Below are positions 25,740 to 33,550 of a stretch of DNA of 41,569 bases, piece after piece (the stretch's first letter is position 1; the number at the start of each line of letters is the position of its first letter). Origin of the DNA: Chloroflexota bacterium. GTDB taxonomy: Bacteria > Chloroflexota > Dehalococcoidia > Lucifugimonadales > UBA2985. The notes under the pieces are model-generated. The model worked only from the letters and a program-made list of their open reading frames with translations, was not told where the DNA came from and did not search any database. Position numbers and translations under genes: made by a program. The stretch lies in NCBI GenBank assembly GCA_027622595.1, contig JAQBZZ010000012.1, positions 1-41,569 on the forward strand. Direction: 5' to 3'.

Positions 25740-25836
25740 GCCTTCCAGGCATGGATTTGTCGACCTGTTCCAGGACGTGGAAACGGTCTCAATAGCCAAA
25801 TTCAAGTCCTCGCTTTGCTTTGCAGAATAACGGGAT

Positions 25837-25916
25837 TGGGGTGAGCGGAGGGATTTGAACCCTCGATCTCCAGGGCCACAACCTGGCGCCTTAGACCAAA
25901 CTTGGCCACGCCCACC
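25837..25916 (-). tRNA. tRNA-His (GTG anticodon) with encoded G-1 and CCA
   Basis: On the minus strand the acceptor stem GTGGGCG pairs with CGCTCAC (one G-T). Anticodon arm CCAGG/TTGTGGC/CCTGG gives anticodon GTG, and the T arm is GAGGG/TTCAAAT/CCCTC. An extra G at 25916 faces C73 at 25840, the His identity pair, and CCA follows at 25837-25839. The D arm has a 3-bp stem with a loop containing GG. Cloverleaf is complete. Confidence 0.95.
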
Positions 25917-26076
25917 ACGGTAACAGCCAGCAGACGAAGGGAATTTTAGCATCTCCTAAGTGTGAGGGCAAGGAGAAGGGGAGGTGAGTAGTTCCAGCGC
26001 AGTAGTATTAATGTTCTCTTATGCTACATTGGCTGTGCTACAGCAATCACAGCCTTTAGTCATGAGGTGGCTCTTT

Positions 26077-26412
26077 ATGCAGGCGACGATAAAGATAGAC
26101 GTTCGCCATCTTGTCCTTCTTGCGTTGCTGATTGCTGCATTAGGTGTGGGTGGTGGCTGGCTGGGAGCGAACTTTCAGACGAGTTGGTTCTCTCAGGGTG
26201 GACCCTCGGAGTTTCAGGAATACTTGGACTCACAGGATATACCAGACAGAGGACGTAGTCGACTTCAGCAGTTCCTCGGCGACAAATGGCTGGAGGAACA
26301 CCCCTCGTATTCCGGGCAAGATGGGGAGGACTGGAAGGTGGCAGCAGAGAAGTCCCGGCTCATCAATTACATAGATTGCGTTGCAAGAGGGGATTTCTGC
26401 ATCCAACTCTAG
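26077..26412 (+). CDS. Hypothetical small membrane-anchored protein (111 aa)
   Basis: No family recognised. ATG 26077 is chosen because GAGGTGG lies 7-8 bases before it; ATG 26062 is the alternative. Residues 10-28 (VRHLVLLALLIAALGVGGGW) form one transmembrane segment, followed by an acidic soluble part (QEYLDSQDIPDRGRSRLQQF) and ending in CVARGDFCIQL, with two Cys that could pair outside the membrane. Its upstream neighbour is the divergent tRNA-His. Ends in TAG. Confidence 0.5.
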   Translation: MQATIKIDVRHLVLLALLIAALGVGGGWLGANFQTSWFSQGGPSEFQEYLDSQDIPDRGRSRLQQFLGDKWLEEHPSYSGQDGEDWKVAAEKSRLINYIDCVARGDFCIQL

Positions 26413-26537
26413 CTCTACACTGGTAAGCACTCATCTCAAATATAGCAACTAGCCGTGCCCTGTGCCCTTTACAAAAGAGTTTGCGTTTAGCTTTGCATCG
26501 CCCAGCTTGGAAATGCGTTCCACGCGGCTAAGGGCCT

Positions 26538-28046
26538 CTACCCCTCTGCCAAATCCAGGGCCAGATTCACGAGAGTCCGGACAGGCACTCCTGTCGCCCC
26601 CTTGATCTGATAACCAGACTCCCTGTCGCTCATTGACGTGCCAGCGATGTCGAGGTGCACCCAGGGCGTGTCCTCGCTGAACTCGGCCAGGAACTGGGCC
26701 GCGGCAATCGACCCAGCCTTCCTTCCGCCGGTGTTCTTCAGGTCCGCCACCTGGCTCTTGTTCTGCTCCTTGTACTCCTCGAACATGGGGAGCTGCCAGA
26801 TACGCTCCCCGGAGGTCCCTGCTGCGCTGATCACGGCGCTCAGCAGTTCCTGGTCGTTGGTGAATGCCCCGGTGCATATGTCGCCAAGGGCGGTGACTAT
26901 GGCACCTGTGAGGGTAGCGACGTCCAGCAGCCGCCCGATGCCCATCTGCCTGGCATAAGCAAGAGCGTCTGCGAGGACCAGGCGGCCCTCGGCATCGGTG
27001 TTCTCCACCTCAACGGTCTTGCCGCTCATGGTGCGCAGCACGTCGCCTGGCTTCTGGGCCGAGCCTCCCGGCATGTTCTCAGTGGCGGCTGCTATTGCTG
27101 TGACGTTTAGTTTAGGTTTAAATTGGGCAATGGCCTTCATCGCCGATATGACGGACGCGGCCCCCGCCATGTCCCCCTTCATCTCCCCCATTCCGGCAGC
27201 GCCTTTGAGGGATATACCGCCGGTGTCGAAGGTGATGCCCTTGCCGATAAGCCCCAGGTTGTTGCCGGGATTATCGGGGTCTCCCTGATAGCGCAGGACG
27301 ATGAACTTTGGCGGCTCCGCGCTGCCCCTGGCCACTCCAAGGAGGCCACCCATGCCAAGCTCCTCCATCTGAGGCTTGTCCAGTATCGTAGCTTCCAGAT
27401 CATGCTCATCAGCAACTTTTTGGGCGATTTCCGCTATGTTGGTTGGGGTCATGAAGTTGGATGGCTCGTTGACCATGTCACGGGCCAGTATGGCGGCCTC
27501 GGCGAATATCCTTCCCTTGTCCAGGGATTCTTGGACCAAGGGAAGCTTGGAGCCGTCCATTTCTACGACAGTCAACTCCTTCAGTCCGTTCCCATCATCT
27601 TCCGGCTTGCTGAAGTGACGTTTGAAGGTGTAGAGCCCCAGCAGCGCTCCCTCTGCGATGGCCTGGGCAGACTCTGCCGTACCCAGACCGCCGATTCCTG
27701 CCCCGTGAAGAATTGTGGCCGCCCTCTCTATACCGGCCCTACGCAGCCTTCGGCACGTGGTGCCCATAACCTGGCGCACCACCTCTGGACTGAAGTCCTT
27801 CTGCTTACCAAGGCCGGCCACCACAACCCTGGCGGGGGGTATCTTGCCCAGCGTGTGAATTATGGTTACTTCTCCCTTTTCCCCTTTTATCTCCCCTTCG
27901 GCGATGAGCCTGGATATGGCCCCGTCCAAGGCTTTGTCCGCCGCACCTGTAGCGCCACCAGGGGTTTTTACCCCATCAAACAGGTTGACGATGACGGCTC
28001 CCGCGTCTATCTGTGTGATGTCACCTGAAACAGCTTTAATCTCCAT
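26538..28046 (-). CDS. pepA: Leucyl aminopeptidase (M17)
   Basis: 502 aa, the usual length. ATG 28046 follows AGGAAAG. The C-terminal catalytic domain shows the family signature NTDAEGRLVLADAL and the zinc-binding lysine segment GKGITFDTGGISLKGAAGMG...KGDMAGAA; the N-terminal macro-like domain occupies about residues 1-165. It is a cytoplasmic hexameric two-metal enzyme that removes N-terminal residues from peptides and recycles amino acids. It is transcribed in the same direction as the P-loop kinase upstream, with about 105 bases between them. Ends in TAG. Confidence 0.95.
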   Translation of the reverse strand: MEIKAVSGDITQIDAGAVIVNLFDGVKTPGGATGAADKALDGAISRLIAEGEIKGEKGEVTIIHTLGKIPPARVVVAGLGKQKDFSPEVVRQVMGTTCRRLRRAGIERAATILHGAGIGGLGTAESAQAIAEGALLGLYTFKRHFSKPEDDGNGLKELTVVEMDGSKLPLVQESLDKGRIFAEAAILARDMVNEPSNFMTPTNIAEIAQKVADEHDLEATILDKPQMEELGMGGLLGVARGSAEPPKFIVLRYQGDPDNPGNNLGLIGKGITFDTGGISLKGAAGMGEMKGDMAGAASVISAMKAIAQFKPKLNVTAIAAATENMPGGSAQKPGDVLRTMSGKTVEVENTDAEGRLVLADALAYARQMGIGRLLDVATLTGAIVTALGDICTGAFTNDQELLSAVISAAGTSGERIWQLPMFEEYKEQNKSQVADLKNTGGRKAGSIAAAQFLAEFSEDTPWVHLDIAGTSMSDRESGYQIKGATGVPVRTLVNLALDLAEG

Positions 28047-28151
28047 TTTTCTTTCCTTCCTGATATCCCTAATGGCGTTCTCATAGCATTGATGGCACTA
28101 GGTCTTTATCAGCCTGCCCTATTTCTTGGACAATCTTGTCGATCATCGGAG

Positions 28152-28694
28152 TTATGTCACTGGAAGTATCCACGGCGAGTGGTCCCGTCGTATTGGCTCC
28201 ACCGAGGCCACCATTCTACTGTAGACGGAAAGATCGGCGGTTGAGTTGTCCTCGCCGCCATCACCTTCTTCTCCCCTCCTGAGCCGCTCTGCGACCACCT
28301 CCGGAGGTGCTTCCATTCGCACAATTATGAGCTTGGCATCGGTCTTGTCGGCAATGTTGTACAGGCGCTTTCGATTGCGCTCGACCAGGTTGGTGGCATC
28401 AAAGAGCACGGAAATGCCTCTGTTAAGCAGGTCATCGATAAGGGAGTGACAGGCCTTAAAGTGCCGTCCATTTTCAGCACCACTGTGGGTAAGGAAGGGG
28501 AAAAGAACATTCCTCATGGCGTCCGTCTCAACGATTGCCAGAGGGGCACGCTCTGCCATACGGCGGCTGAAATAGGACTTGCCCGTACCAGGCAGGCCAC
28601 TGACAATCATCAGCACGACACGGGCCAGTGACTCGGTCGCCGCCGAAATATGCCGCCTCAGGAGGTCCACGTCGTTCGGGATAGATTTTTCCAT
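28152..28694 (-). CDS. Small P-loop kinase (zeta-toxin/gluconokinase-like), C-terminus likely frameshifted
   Basis: 180 aa from ATG 28694. MIVSGLPGTGKSYFSRRMAE is a Walker A motif, VLFDATNLVERNRKRLYNIA the segment around the second nucleotide-binding strand, and RMEAPPEVVAERLRR the helical lid of predicted AAA_33-type kinases. The frame ends HSPWILPVT, but a neighbouring frame beginning at GTG 28173 reads VDTSSDITPMIDKIVQEIGQ and runs to a TGA at 28081, which looks like the proper C-terminus (DTS is common there). One base lost near 28174-28185 would join them. Substrate is unknown; RNA 5'-OH or sugar kinases share this fold. Confidence 0.75.
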   Translation of the reverse strand: MEKSIPNDVDLLRRHISAATESLARVVLMIVSGLPGTGKSYFSRRMAERAPLAIVETDAMRNVLFPFLTHSGAENGRHFKACHSLIDDLLNRGISVLFDATNLVERNRKRLYNIADKTDAKLIIVRMEAPPEVVAERLRRGEEGDGGEDNSTADLSVYSRMVASVEPIRRDHSPWILPVT

Positions 28695-29233
28695 TGCTGG
28701 CTTTGATACCTCGCTTAGAGAACTGGGGGAGTTTGGAAGGCGATCATCCTCTTATGTCATGTACATCAGGTGATGACCTAACTCTAATGTCATGCTGAGC
28801 GATACGTGCTCTGCTCAGGATAAACTCCGCGAGGAATCTAAAGGCTTCGCCTAGACACAGTTCTCCGTCTTAGATTCTTCTGTCGTTGCCTCCCTCAGAA
28901 TGACATTAGTAAGCATACGTGCTCTGGTGGGATAATCGCCATTTGGAAAGCAATTATAGGTTACAGACTCTACCCCGTCACCTGCGCCTTACCCACTCAC
29001 CCTCCTTTTGCTATTCTGAGAGTACAATTACATTTCGCTTCCACTCCACCGCCCCAACACGCCCAAATAATTCAATCAAAGAGCATGTACCATTCCAAAG
29101 CTAAATGACGCAATAAAAAATGAATTTTTTCAAAACAATCAAAAACTACAGGCCGACGGCAGCGGTGCGAGTGTTACCCCCTGGTCTGTGTGTATGATAT
29201 ATTTGAATTAACCAAGGACGAGTCTGAGGAGAT
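28695..29233. other. Intergenic region with a MITE-like inverted repeat
   Basis: 539 bases between divergent genes. It contains the repeat at 28784-28909. The rest (28910-29233) is AT-rich without a clear gene; the mogA-like promoter must lie near its right end. Confidence 0.5.
28784..28909. repeat. MITE-like element, 126 bp, with 16-bp inverted ends
   Basis: Ends CTAATGTCATGCTGAG (28784-28799) and CTCAGAATGACATTAG (28894-28909) are inverted with one mismatch. Inside, GAATCTAAAG and CTTAGATTC form a second inverted pair. The ATGTCATTCTGAG...GAATCTA word set is one I know as a dispersed non-autonomous repeat in many bacterial draft genomes. Confidence 0.75.
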
Positions 29234-29728
29234 ATGTTTAATCTGGGTGTATTGACCAGCAGCGACATGGGTGCAGCAGGCCAGCGAGAGGATACCAGCG
29301 GCCAGGCCATCAAGGAGATATTCCTTGAGCTTGGTTTCTCCCTCGCCCGCTACGAAGTTGTCCCCGATGAAAAGGAAATCATCGCGGCCAAGCTGGCGGA
29401 GTGGGCCGACAGCGGGGAGGTGGACCTGATTGTGACCACAGGGGGGACAGGTCTCGGACCGCGAGACGTCACTCCGGAGGCAACCATGTCCATTATCCAC
29501 CGTCAGGTTCCCGGCATTTCCGAGGCAATGCGTCAATCGGGACTTCGCCACACCCCCATGGCAATGCTCAGCAGAGGCATTTCCGGCCTGCGTGGAAACT
29601 GCTTGATAGTCAACCTGCCGGGGAGTCAAAGAGCAGTGAGGGAATCTCTGGAAATAGCAGTAGAGGCCATTCCACACGCCATTGAAACTCTGACGAAACT
29701 CAGGGTGGAGGACCACCCGCCGCACTAG
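29234..29728 (+). CDS. MogA/MoaB-family molybdopterin biosynthesis protein
   Basis: 164 aa, ATG 29234 after GAGGAGAT. It has the molybdopterin-binding fold with VDLIVTTGGTGLGPRDVTPE, the family's signature, and ends with GNCLIVNLPGSQRAV. These proteins adenylylate molybdopterin before metal insertion, so the host should have molybdenum or tungsten enzymes. Both the MogA and MoaB names fit; the sequence does not separate them. It precedes trmD by 89 bases. Ends in TAG. Confidence 0.9.
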   Translation: MFNLGVLTSSDMGAAGQREDTSGQAIKEIFLELGFSLARYEVVPDEKEIIAAKLAEWADSGEVDLIVTTGGTGLGPRDVTPEATMSIIHRQVPGISEAMRQSGLRHTPMAMLSRGISGLRGNCLIVNLPGSQRAVRESLEIAVEAIPHAIETLTKLRVEDHPPH

Positions 29729-29817
29729 GCTTTGAGTGAATTTAGGCTAAGCCCCCGTATTGAGCCGGATATCACTGTACGGGGCATTTCAGGTCCTTCG
29801 CTGCGCTTAGGATAACG

Positions 29818-30570
29818 ATGAACATTCATGTACTGACCCTCTTCCCAGAAATGTTTCAAGGCCCTTTCCAGGAGAGCATCGTCGGGCGTGCTATGGAACG
29901 TGGGCTGGTAAGTATTCAGATCCACAATATACGTGACTACGCCCATGACAAGCACAGGATGGCAGACGATTACCCCTTTGGCGGTGGAGGCGGCATGGTG
30001 CTGAAGCCCGAGCCCCTGTTCCTGGGCGTGGAAGATGTGAAATCGCGCATCGCCGATGAAAGCAGCCCCCAGCGGGCCGAAGATGCCCAGGTCGTCCTGC
30101 TCTCTCCTCAAGGAGAGGTCCTTACCCAGGAAATAGTCAAGGAAATGACCTCACACCCTGACATCATCTTCATCTGTGGTCACTACGAAGGCGTGGATGA
30201 ACGGGTGAGAGAGCATCTGATAGACCGTGAAATAAGCATCGGCGACTATGTGCTGAGTGGTGGCGAGATCCCGGCCATGGTGGTCGTGGACTCATTGGTG
30301 CGGCTGATTCCCGGAGTTGTGGGGGATACCGAGTCGCTGGAGGATGACAGCCACTCCAGCGGCCTGATCCAGTTTCCCCAGTACACACGACCTTCTGAGT
30401 ATCGAGGCTGGCCAGTTCCTCCTGTACTGCTTTCTGGAAACCACCAAGAAGTCCACCTGTGGCGGCGACAGCAGTCTCTGCGGCGCACACAGCGCCAACG
30501 TCCAGACCTGCTGGCAAGGGCACCCCTAAGTCCACAGGAGCGCCTCTTTCTAGAGCATTTGGGGGAATAA
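29818..30570 (+). CDS. trmD: tRNA (guanine-N1)-methyltransferase
   Basis: 250 aa, ATG 29818. The SPOUT methyltransferase has the S-adenosylmethionine knot in LSGGEIPAMVVVDSLVRLIP, GGGGGMVLKPEPLF near residue 60, and the conserved VVGDTESLEDDS. It methylates G37 of tRNAs that read CNN codons, preventing frameshifting, and is essential. Length and motifs are normal. The C-terminal part (YTRPSEYRGWPVPPVLLSGN) is the tRNA-binding domain. A perfect 11-bp inverted repeat lies 54 bases after the stop. Confidence 0.95.
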   Translation: MNIHVLTLFPEMFQGPFQESIVGRAMERGLVSIQIHNIRDYAHDKHRMADDYPFGGGGGMVLKPEPLFLGVEDVKSRIADESSPQRAEDAQVVLLSPQGEVLTQEIVKEMTSHPDIIFICGHYEGVDERVREHLIDREISIGDYVLSGGEIPAMVVVDSLVRLIPGVVGDTESLEDDSHSSGLIQFPQYTRPSEYRGWPVPPVLLSGNHQEVHLWRRQQSLRRTQRQRPDLLARAPLSPQERLFLEHLGE

Positions 30571-30623
30571 GCTGCGAGAAGGACGCTCAGAGTAGCACTC
30601 CCTCCGTAGCCCTGTTTTCGCTA

Positions 30624-30655
30624 CAAGGTGAATTCCTCTTACATAATTCACCTTG
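30624..30655 (+). terminator. Stem-loop between trmD and mraZ
   Basis: Perfect inverted repeat CAAGGTGAATT (30624-30634) / AATTCACCTTG (30645-30655), 10-base loop, no T tract. Possible terminator or processing site separating trmD from the division cluster. Confidence 0.45.
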
Positions 30656-30705
30656 CTACTTCGCTACTTCAAACAAAATTGCCTCGCATTTCCTTGGAGA
30701 TGGTA

Positions 30706-30734
30706 TTGCAATTTATGATTCGCAGTGTTATTTT
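30706..30734 (+). promoter_or_regulatory. Promoter of the mraZ cluster (TTGCAA-17-TATTTT)
   Basis: TTGCAA at 30706-30711 and TATTTT at 30729-30734, 17 bases apart. Transcription would start near 30741, inside the TAGG repeat array. Confidence 0.55.
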
Positions 30735-30777
30735 AGGTAGTGATAGGAATAAATAGGGATATTTTAGGGAGCTAAGG
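30734..30777 (+). promoter_or_regulatory. Period-10 TAGG direct repeats, likely MraZ operator
   Basis: TAGG occurs at 30734, 30744, 30754 and 30765, with TAAGG at 30773, that is, at 10-11-base spacing. The characterised E. coli MraZ operator has TGGGN repeats spaced by 5 bases (also a 10-base period) at the same place, so autoregulation by the next gene is likely. Confidence 0.6.
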
Positions 30778-31223
30778 TGCAACTTGGGCCGCTTTCGTTC
30801 TTCGGAGAACAGGAGCTTCGGGTGGATCCGCAGGGACGGATATCAATACCGACACGCTTCAGAGATGCCTTCAAGGGAGGCATCGTACTCACCCGAAGCT
30901 TTGACCGATGCATCGCTGCCTATACCCCCGGCCACTGGGAGACCTTCGCCAGCGAGGTGGCTACCCGTGCACTCAACAGGATTAAGAACAGGAGATTGCG
31001 CAGAGTGAGCTTCTCAGCAGCATATAACCTTGAGGCCGACCGACAGGGGAGGGTGCTACTGCCAGCATCCCTGAGACGGTATGCCCAGATAGGTGAGGAG
31101 GTAGTCATCGCTGGGATGGGGGACTTCCTGGAGATATGGGACAAGGAGGCATGGCTCCAGGAAAGTGCGTTCTTGGAGGAGGAAGCCTCGCTTATTGCTG
31201 AGATCACGGAGGAGCATCCGTGA
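30777..31223 (+). CDS. mraZ: Transcriptional regulator MraZ
   Basis: 148 aa from GTG 30777 with GGGAGC upstream. Two AbrB-like swapped-hairpin repeats are visible: ELRVDPQGRISIPTRFRDAF and NLEADRQGRVLLPASLRRYA. MraZ forms a ring that binds repeated operators and represses the division cluster. It opens the cluster and its stop overlaps the start of rsmH (GTGA). The array of TAGG repeats lies directly upstream. Confidence 0.93.
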   Translation: MQLGPLSFFGEQELRVDPQGRISIPTRFRDAFKGGIVLTRSFDRCIAAYTPGHWETFASEVATRALNRIKNRRLRRVSFSAAYNLEADRQGRVLLPASLRRYAQIGEEVVIAGMGDFLEIWDKEAWLQESAFLEEEASLIAEITEEHP

Positions 31224-32110
31224 GTGTTATGACCATGACATACCATGTTCCTGTGCTCACACAGCAAGTGGTTGAGGGCCTTCAGGTGAAGGTTGGTGGA
31301 AGGTATATTGATTGCACCGTTGGGGAGGGAGGCCATTCTCGAGCCATCCTGGAGGCAAGTTCTCCAGGAGGACAACTCTTGGGAATAGACCTTGACCCCC
31401 AAGCCCTGGGAACAGCGGAGGGAAATCTGCACGCATTTCGTGACCTCATAACGCTCACCAACGACAATTTCCGCAATCTGAAGCAGATAGCCTTCGACCA
31501 GGGATTCGATCCTGTAGACGGCATCCTCCTCGACCTGGGTCTCTCCTCTCTCCAATTGGAAGGAGGGAATAGGGGATTTAGCTTTCGCACAGAGGAGCCT
31601 TTGGATATGCGTTTTGATCCCAGGCAGGAGGTCACGGCCTGGGAGGTCGTCAATCAATACTCACGGGAGGACCTGATTCAGGTCATAAGTACCTATGGCG
31701 AAGAGTACCGGGCTGACCGAATTGCCAGAGAAGTGTTGGAGAACCGCCCCATTGATACATCTCTTCAGCTTGCCCAAGTGGTAGCCAAAGCTGCCAGGGG
31801 TCCCTGGGGCCGGACACATCCCGCAACCCGTACTTTCCAGGCAATCCGCATGGAGGTGAACAACGAACTGGAAAATATAGAACTAGTCCTTGCACAAGCG
31901 GTTTCTCTTCTCACGCTTGGGGGCAGACTGGTGGTAATCAGCTATCACTCCCTTGAAGACCGCCTGATCAAGAATCTCTTCAGGCAGGAGAGCAGAGAGG
32001 CCAGAAGTATACGTGTCATGAATAAGAAGGTTATTTCTCCCTCCCGCGATGAGGTCCGCACAAATCGCAGGAGTCGAAGCGCCCGAATGCGGGTGGCGGA
32101 ACGTATTTAG
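31220..32110 (+). CDS. rsmH: 16S rRNA (cytosine-1402-N4)-methyltransferase
   Basis: 296 aa. GTG 31220 overlaps the mraZ stop and follows GGAGGAG, deciding the start over the later ATGs. VGEGGHSRAILEAS and LLGIDLDPQALG are the S-adenosylmethionine motifs, GLSSLQLE and MRFDPRQEV the substrate segments, and VVISYHSLEDRLIK the conserved C-terminal motif. It modifies C1402 in the ribosomal P site. Normally followed by ftsL and ftsI; here a hairpin-rich gap and then ftsA follow. Ends in TAG. Confidence 0.95.
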   Translation: MSVMTMTYHVPVLTQQVVEGLQVKVGGRYIDCTVGEGGHSRAILEASSPGGQLLGIDLDPQALGTAEGNLHAFRDLITLTNDNFRNLKQIAFDQGFDPVDGILLDLGLSSLQLEGGNRGFSFRTEEPLDMRFDPRQEVTAWEVVNQYSREDLIQVISTYGEEYRADRIAREVLENRPIDTSLQLAQVVAKAARGPWGRTHPATRTFQAIRMEVNNELENIELVLAQAVSLLTLGGRLVVISYHSLEDRLIKNLFRQESREARSIRVMNKKVISPSRDEVRTNRRSRSARMRVAERI

Positions 32111-32128
32111 AAGGGTATTCCCTTCTAA
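32107..32128 (+). terminator. Short palindrome at the end of rsmH
   Basis: TTAGAAGGG (32107-32115) / CCCTTCTAA (32120-32128), 4-base loop, overlapping the rsmH stop. No T tract, so termination is uncertain; could be an attenuating or processing hairpin. Confidence 0.4.
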
Positions 32129-32140
32129 TAGATCTTGGAA

Positions 32141-32260
32141 CTGGTCTGGGGGTAAAGTCGCAGTGGAACGGAATACACGGCCTTATACGGCGGGATACCA
32201 AGTAGCGATATCTTTGCGATTGAACCCTCTCTCTTCACAGCGACTTTCCCCCAGCACCAG
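32141..32260. repeat. Imperfect 21-bp inverted repeat between rsmH and ftsA
   Basis: CTGGTCTGGGGGTAAAGTCGC (32141-32161) pairs with GCGACTTTCCCCCAGCACCAG (32240-32260), with 78 bases between. It occupies the place where ftsL/ftsI and the mur genes normally stand. It could be a small mobile element or a leader fold controlling ftsA. Confidence 0.6.
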
Positions 32261-32286
32261 GGATTCTCAAGCAAAGGAGGTGGTGA

Positions 32287-33534
32287 GTGGTGAGAAGTGA
32301 AACGTATCATGTAGCAATAGATGTGGGAACAACCAAAGTTTGTACTTTGATTGGACGCTCGGATGGGAACGGAGATGTGCAGGTCATCGGTGTCGGCACA
32401 GTCCCTTCCAGAGGTATGCAGAAAGGCATGGTTAGCAACCTCTCAGAGGTACAACAGGTGATCCAGTCCTCGATACGGGAAGCCGAGGCACAGGCAGGAG
32501 TGAAGATTTCCTCTGCCTATGTGGGAATCACGGGAAGCCATATCAACTATGTGAACTCCCGTGCATCTCTGGACAACCGCCGACACAATAGTCTTGTTGG
32601 CTCTGGCGATGTAGCACAGGTGGTTCAAGCCTGTTACGCCGACCGGAATATTGGGAGCAACAGGGTTCTTCATGTGATCCCCAGGGACTACTCCATTGAT
32701 GGGAATTGGGGAGTGCACGACCCTGTTGGTATGTACGCTTCCACAATAGGGGTGGAAAGCCACGTAGTCATGGCGGATCCAACGTCCGTGGACAACCTGG
32801 TAGAGGCGTTACGCAAGGCAGGAGTGAAATTAAGGGGCCTTGTGATAGAGCCATTGGCCAGCGCTGAAGCCGTCCTTTCAGAAGATGAGCGAGATATAGG
32901 TGTGGTAATGGTGGATATGGGTGGAGGCACCAGCGACGTCTCCATATTCCTGGAGGGCAGCATATGGCACACGAGCGTCATACCGGTTGGGGGCTTTCAG
33001 ATTACGCGGGATATTTCCATCGCCTTTTCCACCTTCTCCCTGGCTGCTGAAGAGGCGAAACTCAAGTACGGCCACGCCATTCCAGCAGCTATGGAGGATC
33101 AGGAAGACTTACGACTGCCTGGTTTCGGGAACCAGACCTTCTCGCAGGTCTCTCGTCAGAGTCTATGCGAGGTGATCCACGACCGTGTTGACGAGTTGCT
33201 GCGTCTTATCCTTAGCGAAGTAAACAACGCCGGATTGGACAGTGCTCCCCCGGGAGGCCTGGTCTTGACCGGCGGATCATCCAAGCTACCAGGGCTAGAA
33301 GAGCTGGCAAGCAGCATATGGCCCGGGCCGGTGAGGATAGGCGTGCCAACGGCATCGGCATGGGTTCCCCAGGACCTGGAGGACCCCGCCTTTTCTACTG
33401 CATTGGGTCTTCTCTTCTGGGACGTAAGACATTCCCGCGTCGACGGAAACGCAGAGAATGGCAATGGAATTTCCAAGTACAGCTTCCTCATGAAGCACTG
33501 GTTGAACAATCTTACCCATAGGGTTCATGCATAG
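32287..33534 (+). CDS. ftsA: Cell-division actin FtsA
   Basis: 415 aa; GTG 32287 (or 32290) after AAAGGAGG. The actin-type ATPase motifs are AIDVGTTKVCTLIG (phosphate 1), VVMVDMGGGTSDVSIFLEGS (phosphate 2) and GLVLTGGSSKLPGLEELA (adenosine). The SHS2/1C domain lies at about residues 85-170. A C-terminal end with SKYSFLMKHWLNNLTH is probably the amphipathic membrane anchor. It tethers FtsZ filaments to the membrane; ftsZ starts 17 bases after its stop. With no ftsI/ftsW or mur genes around, it serves division in a wall-less cell. Ends in TAG. Confidence 0.95.
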   Translation: MVRSETYHVAIDVGTTKVCTLIGRSDGNGDVQVIGVGTVPSRGMQKGMVSNLSEVQQVIQSSIREAEAQAGVKISSAYVGITGSHINYVNSRASLDNRRHNSLVGSGDVAQVVQACYADRNIGSNRVLHVIPRDYSIDGNWGVHDPVGMYASTIGVESHVVMADPTSVDNLVEALRKAGVKLRGLVIEPLASAEAVLSEDERDIGVVMVDMGGGTSDVSIFLEGSIWHTSVIPVGGFQITRDISIAFSTFSLAAEEAKLKYGHAIPAAMEDQEDLRLPGFGNQTFSQVSRQSLCEVIHDRVDELLRLILSEVNNAGLDSAPPGGLVLTGGSSKLPGLEELASSIWPGPVRIGVPTASAWVPQDLEDPAFSTALGLLFWDVRHSRVDGNAENGNGISKYSFLMKHWLNNLTHRVHA

Positions 33535-33550
33535 CAAAGGAGGAGTCATC

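Noticed and set aside
25740-25952. Upstream extension of the MBL hydrolase
   Set aside because: This stretch is translated across the tRNA-His gene, so it cannot be protein coding; the start was moved to 25739.
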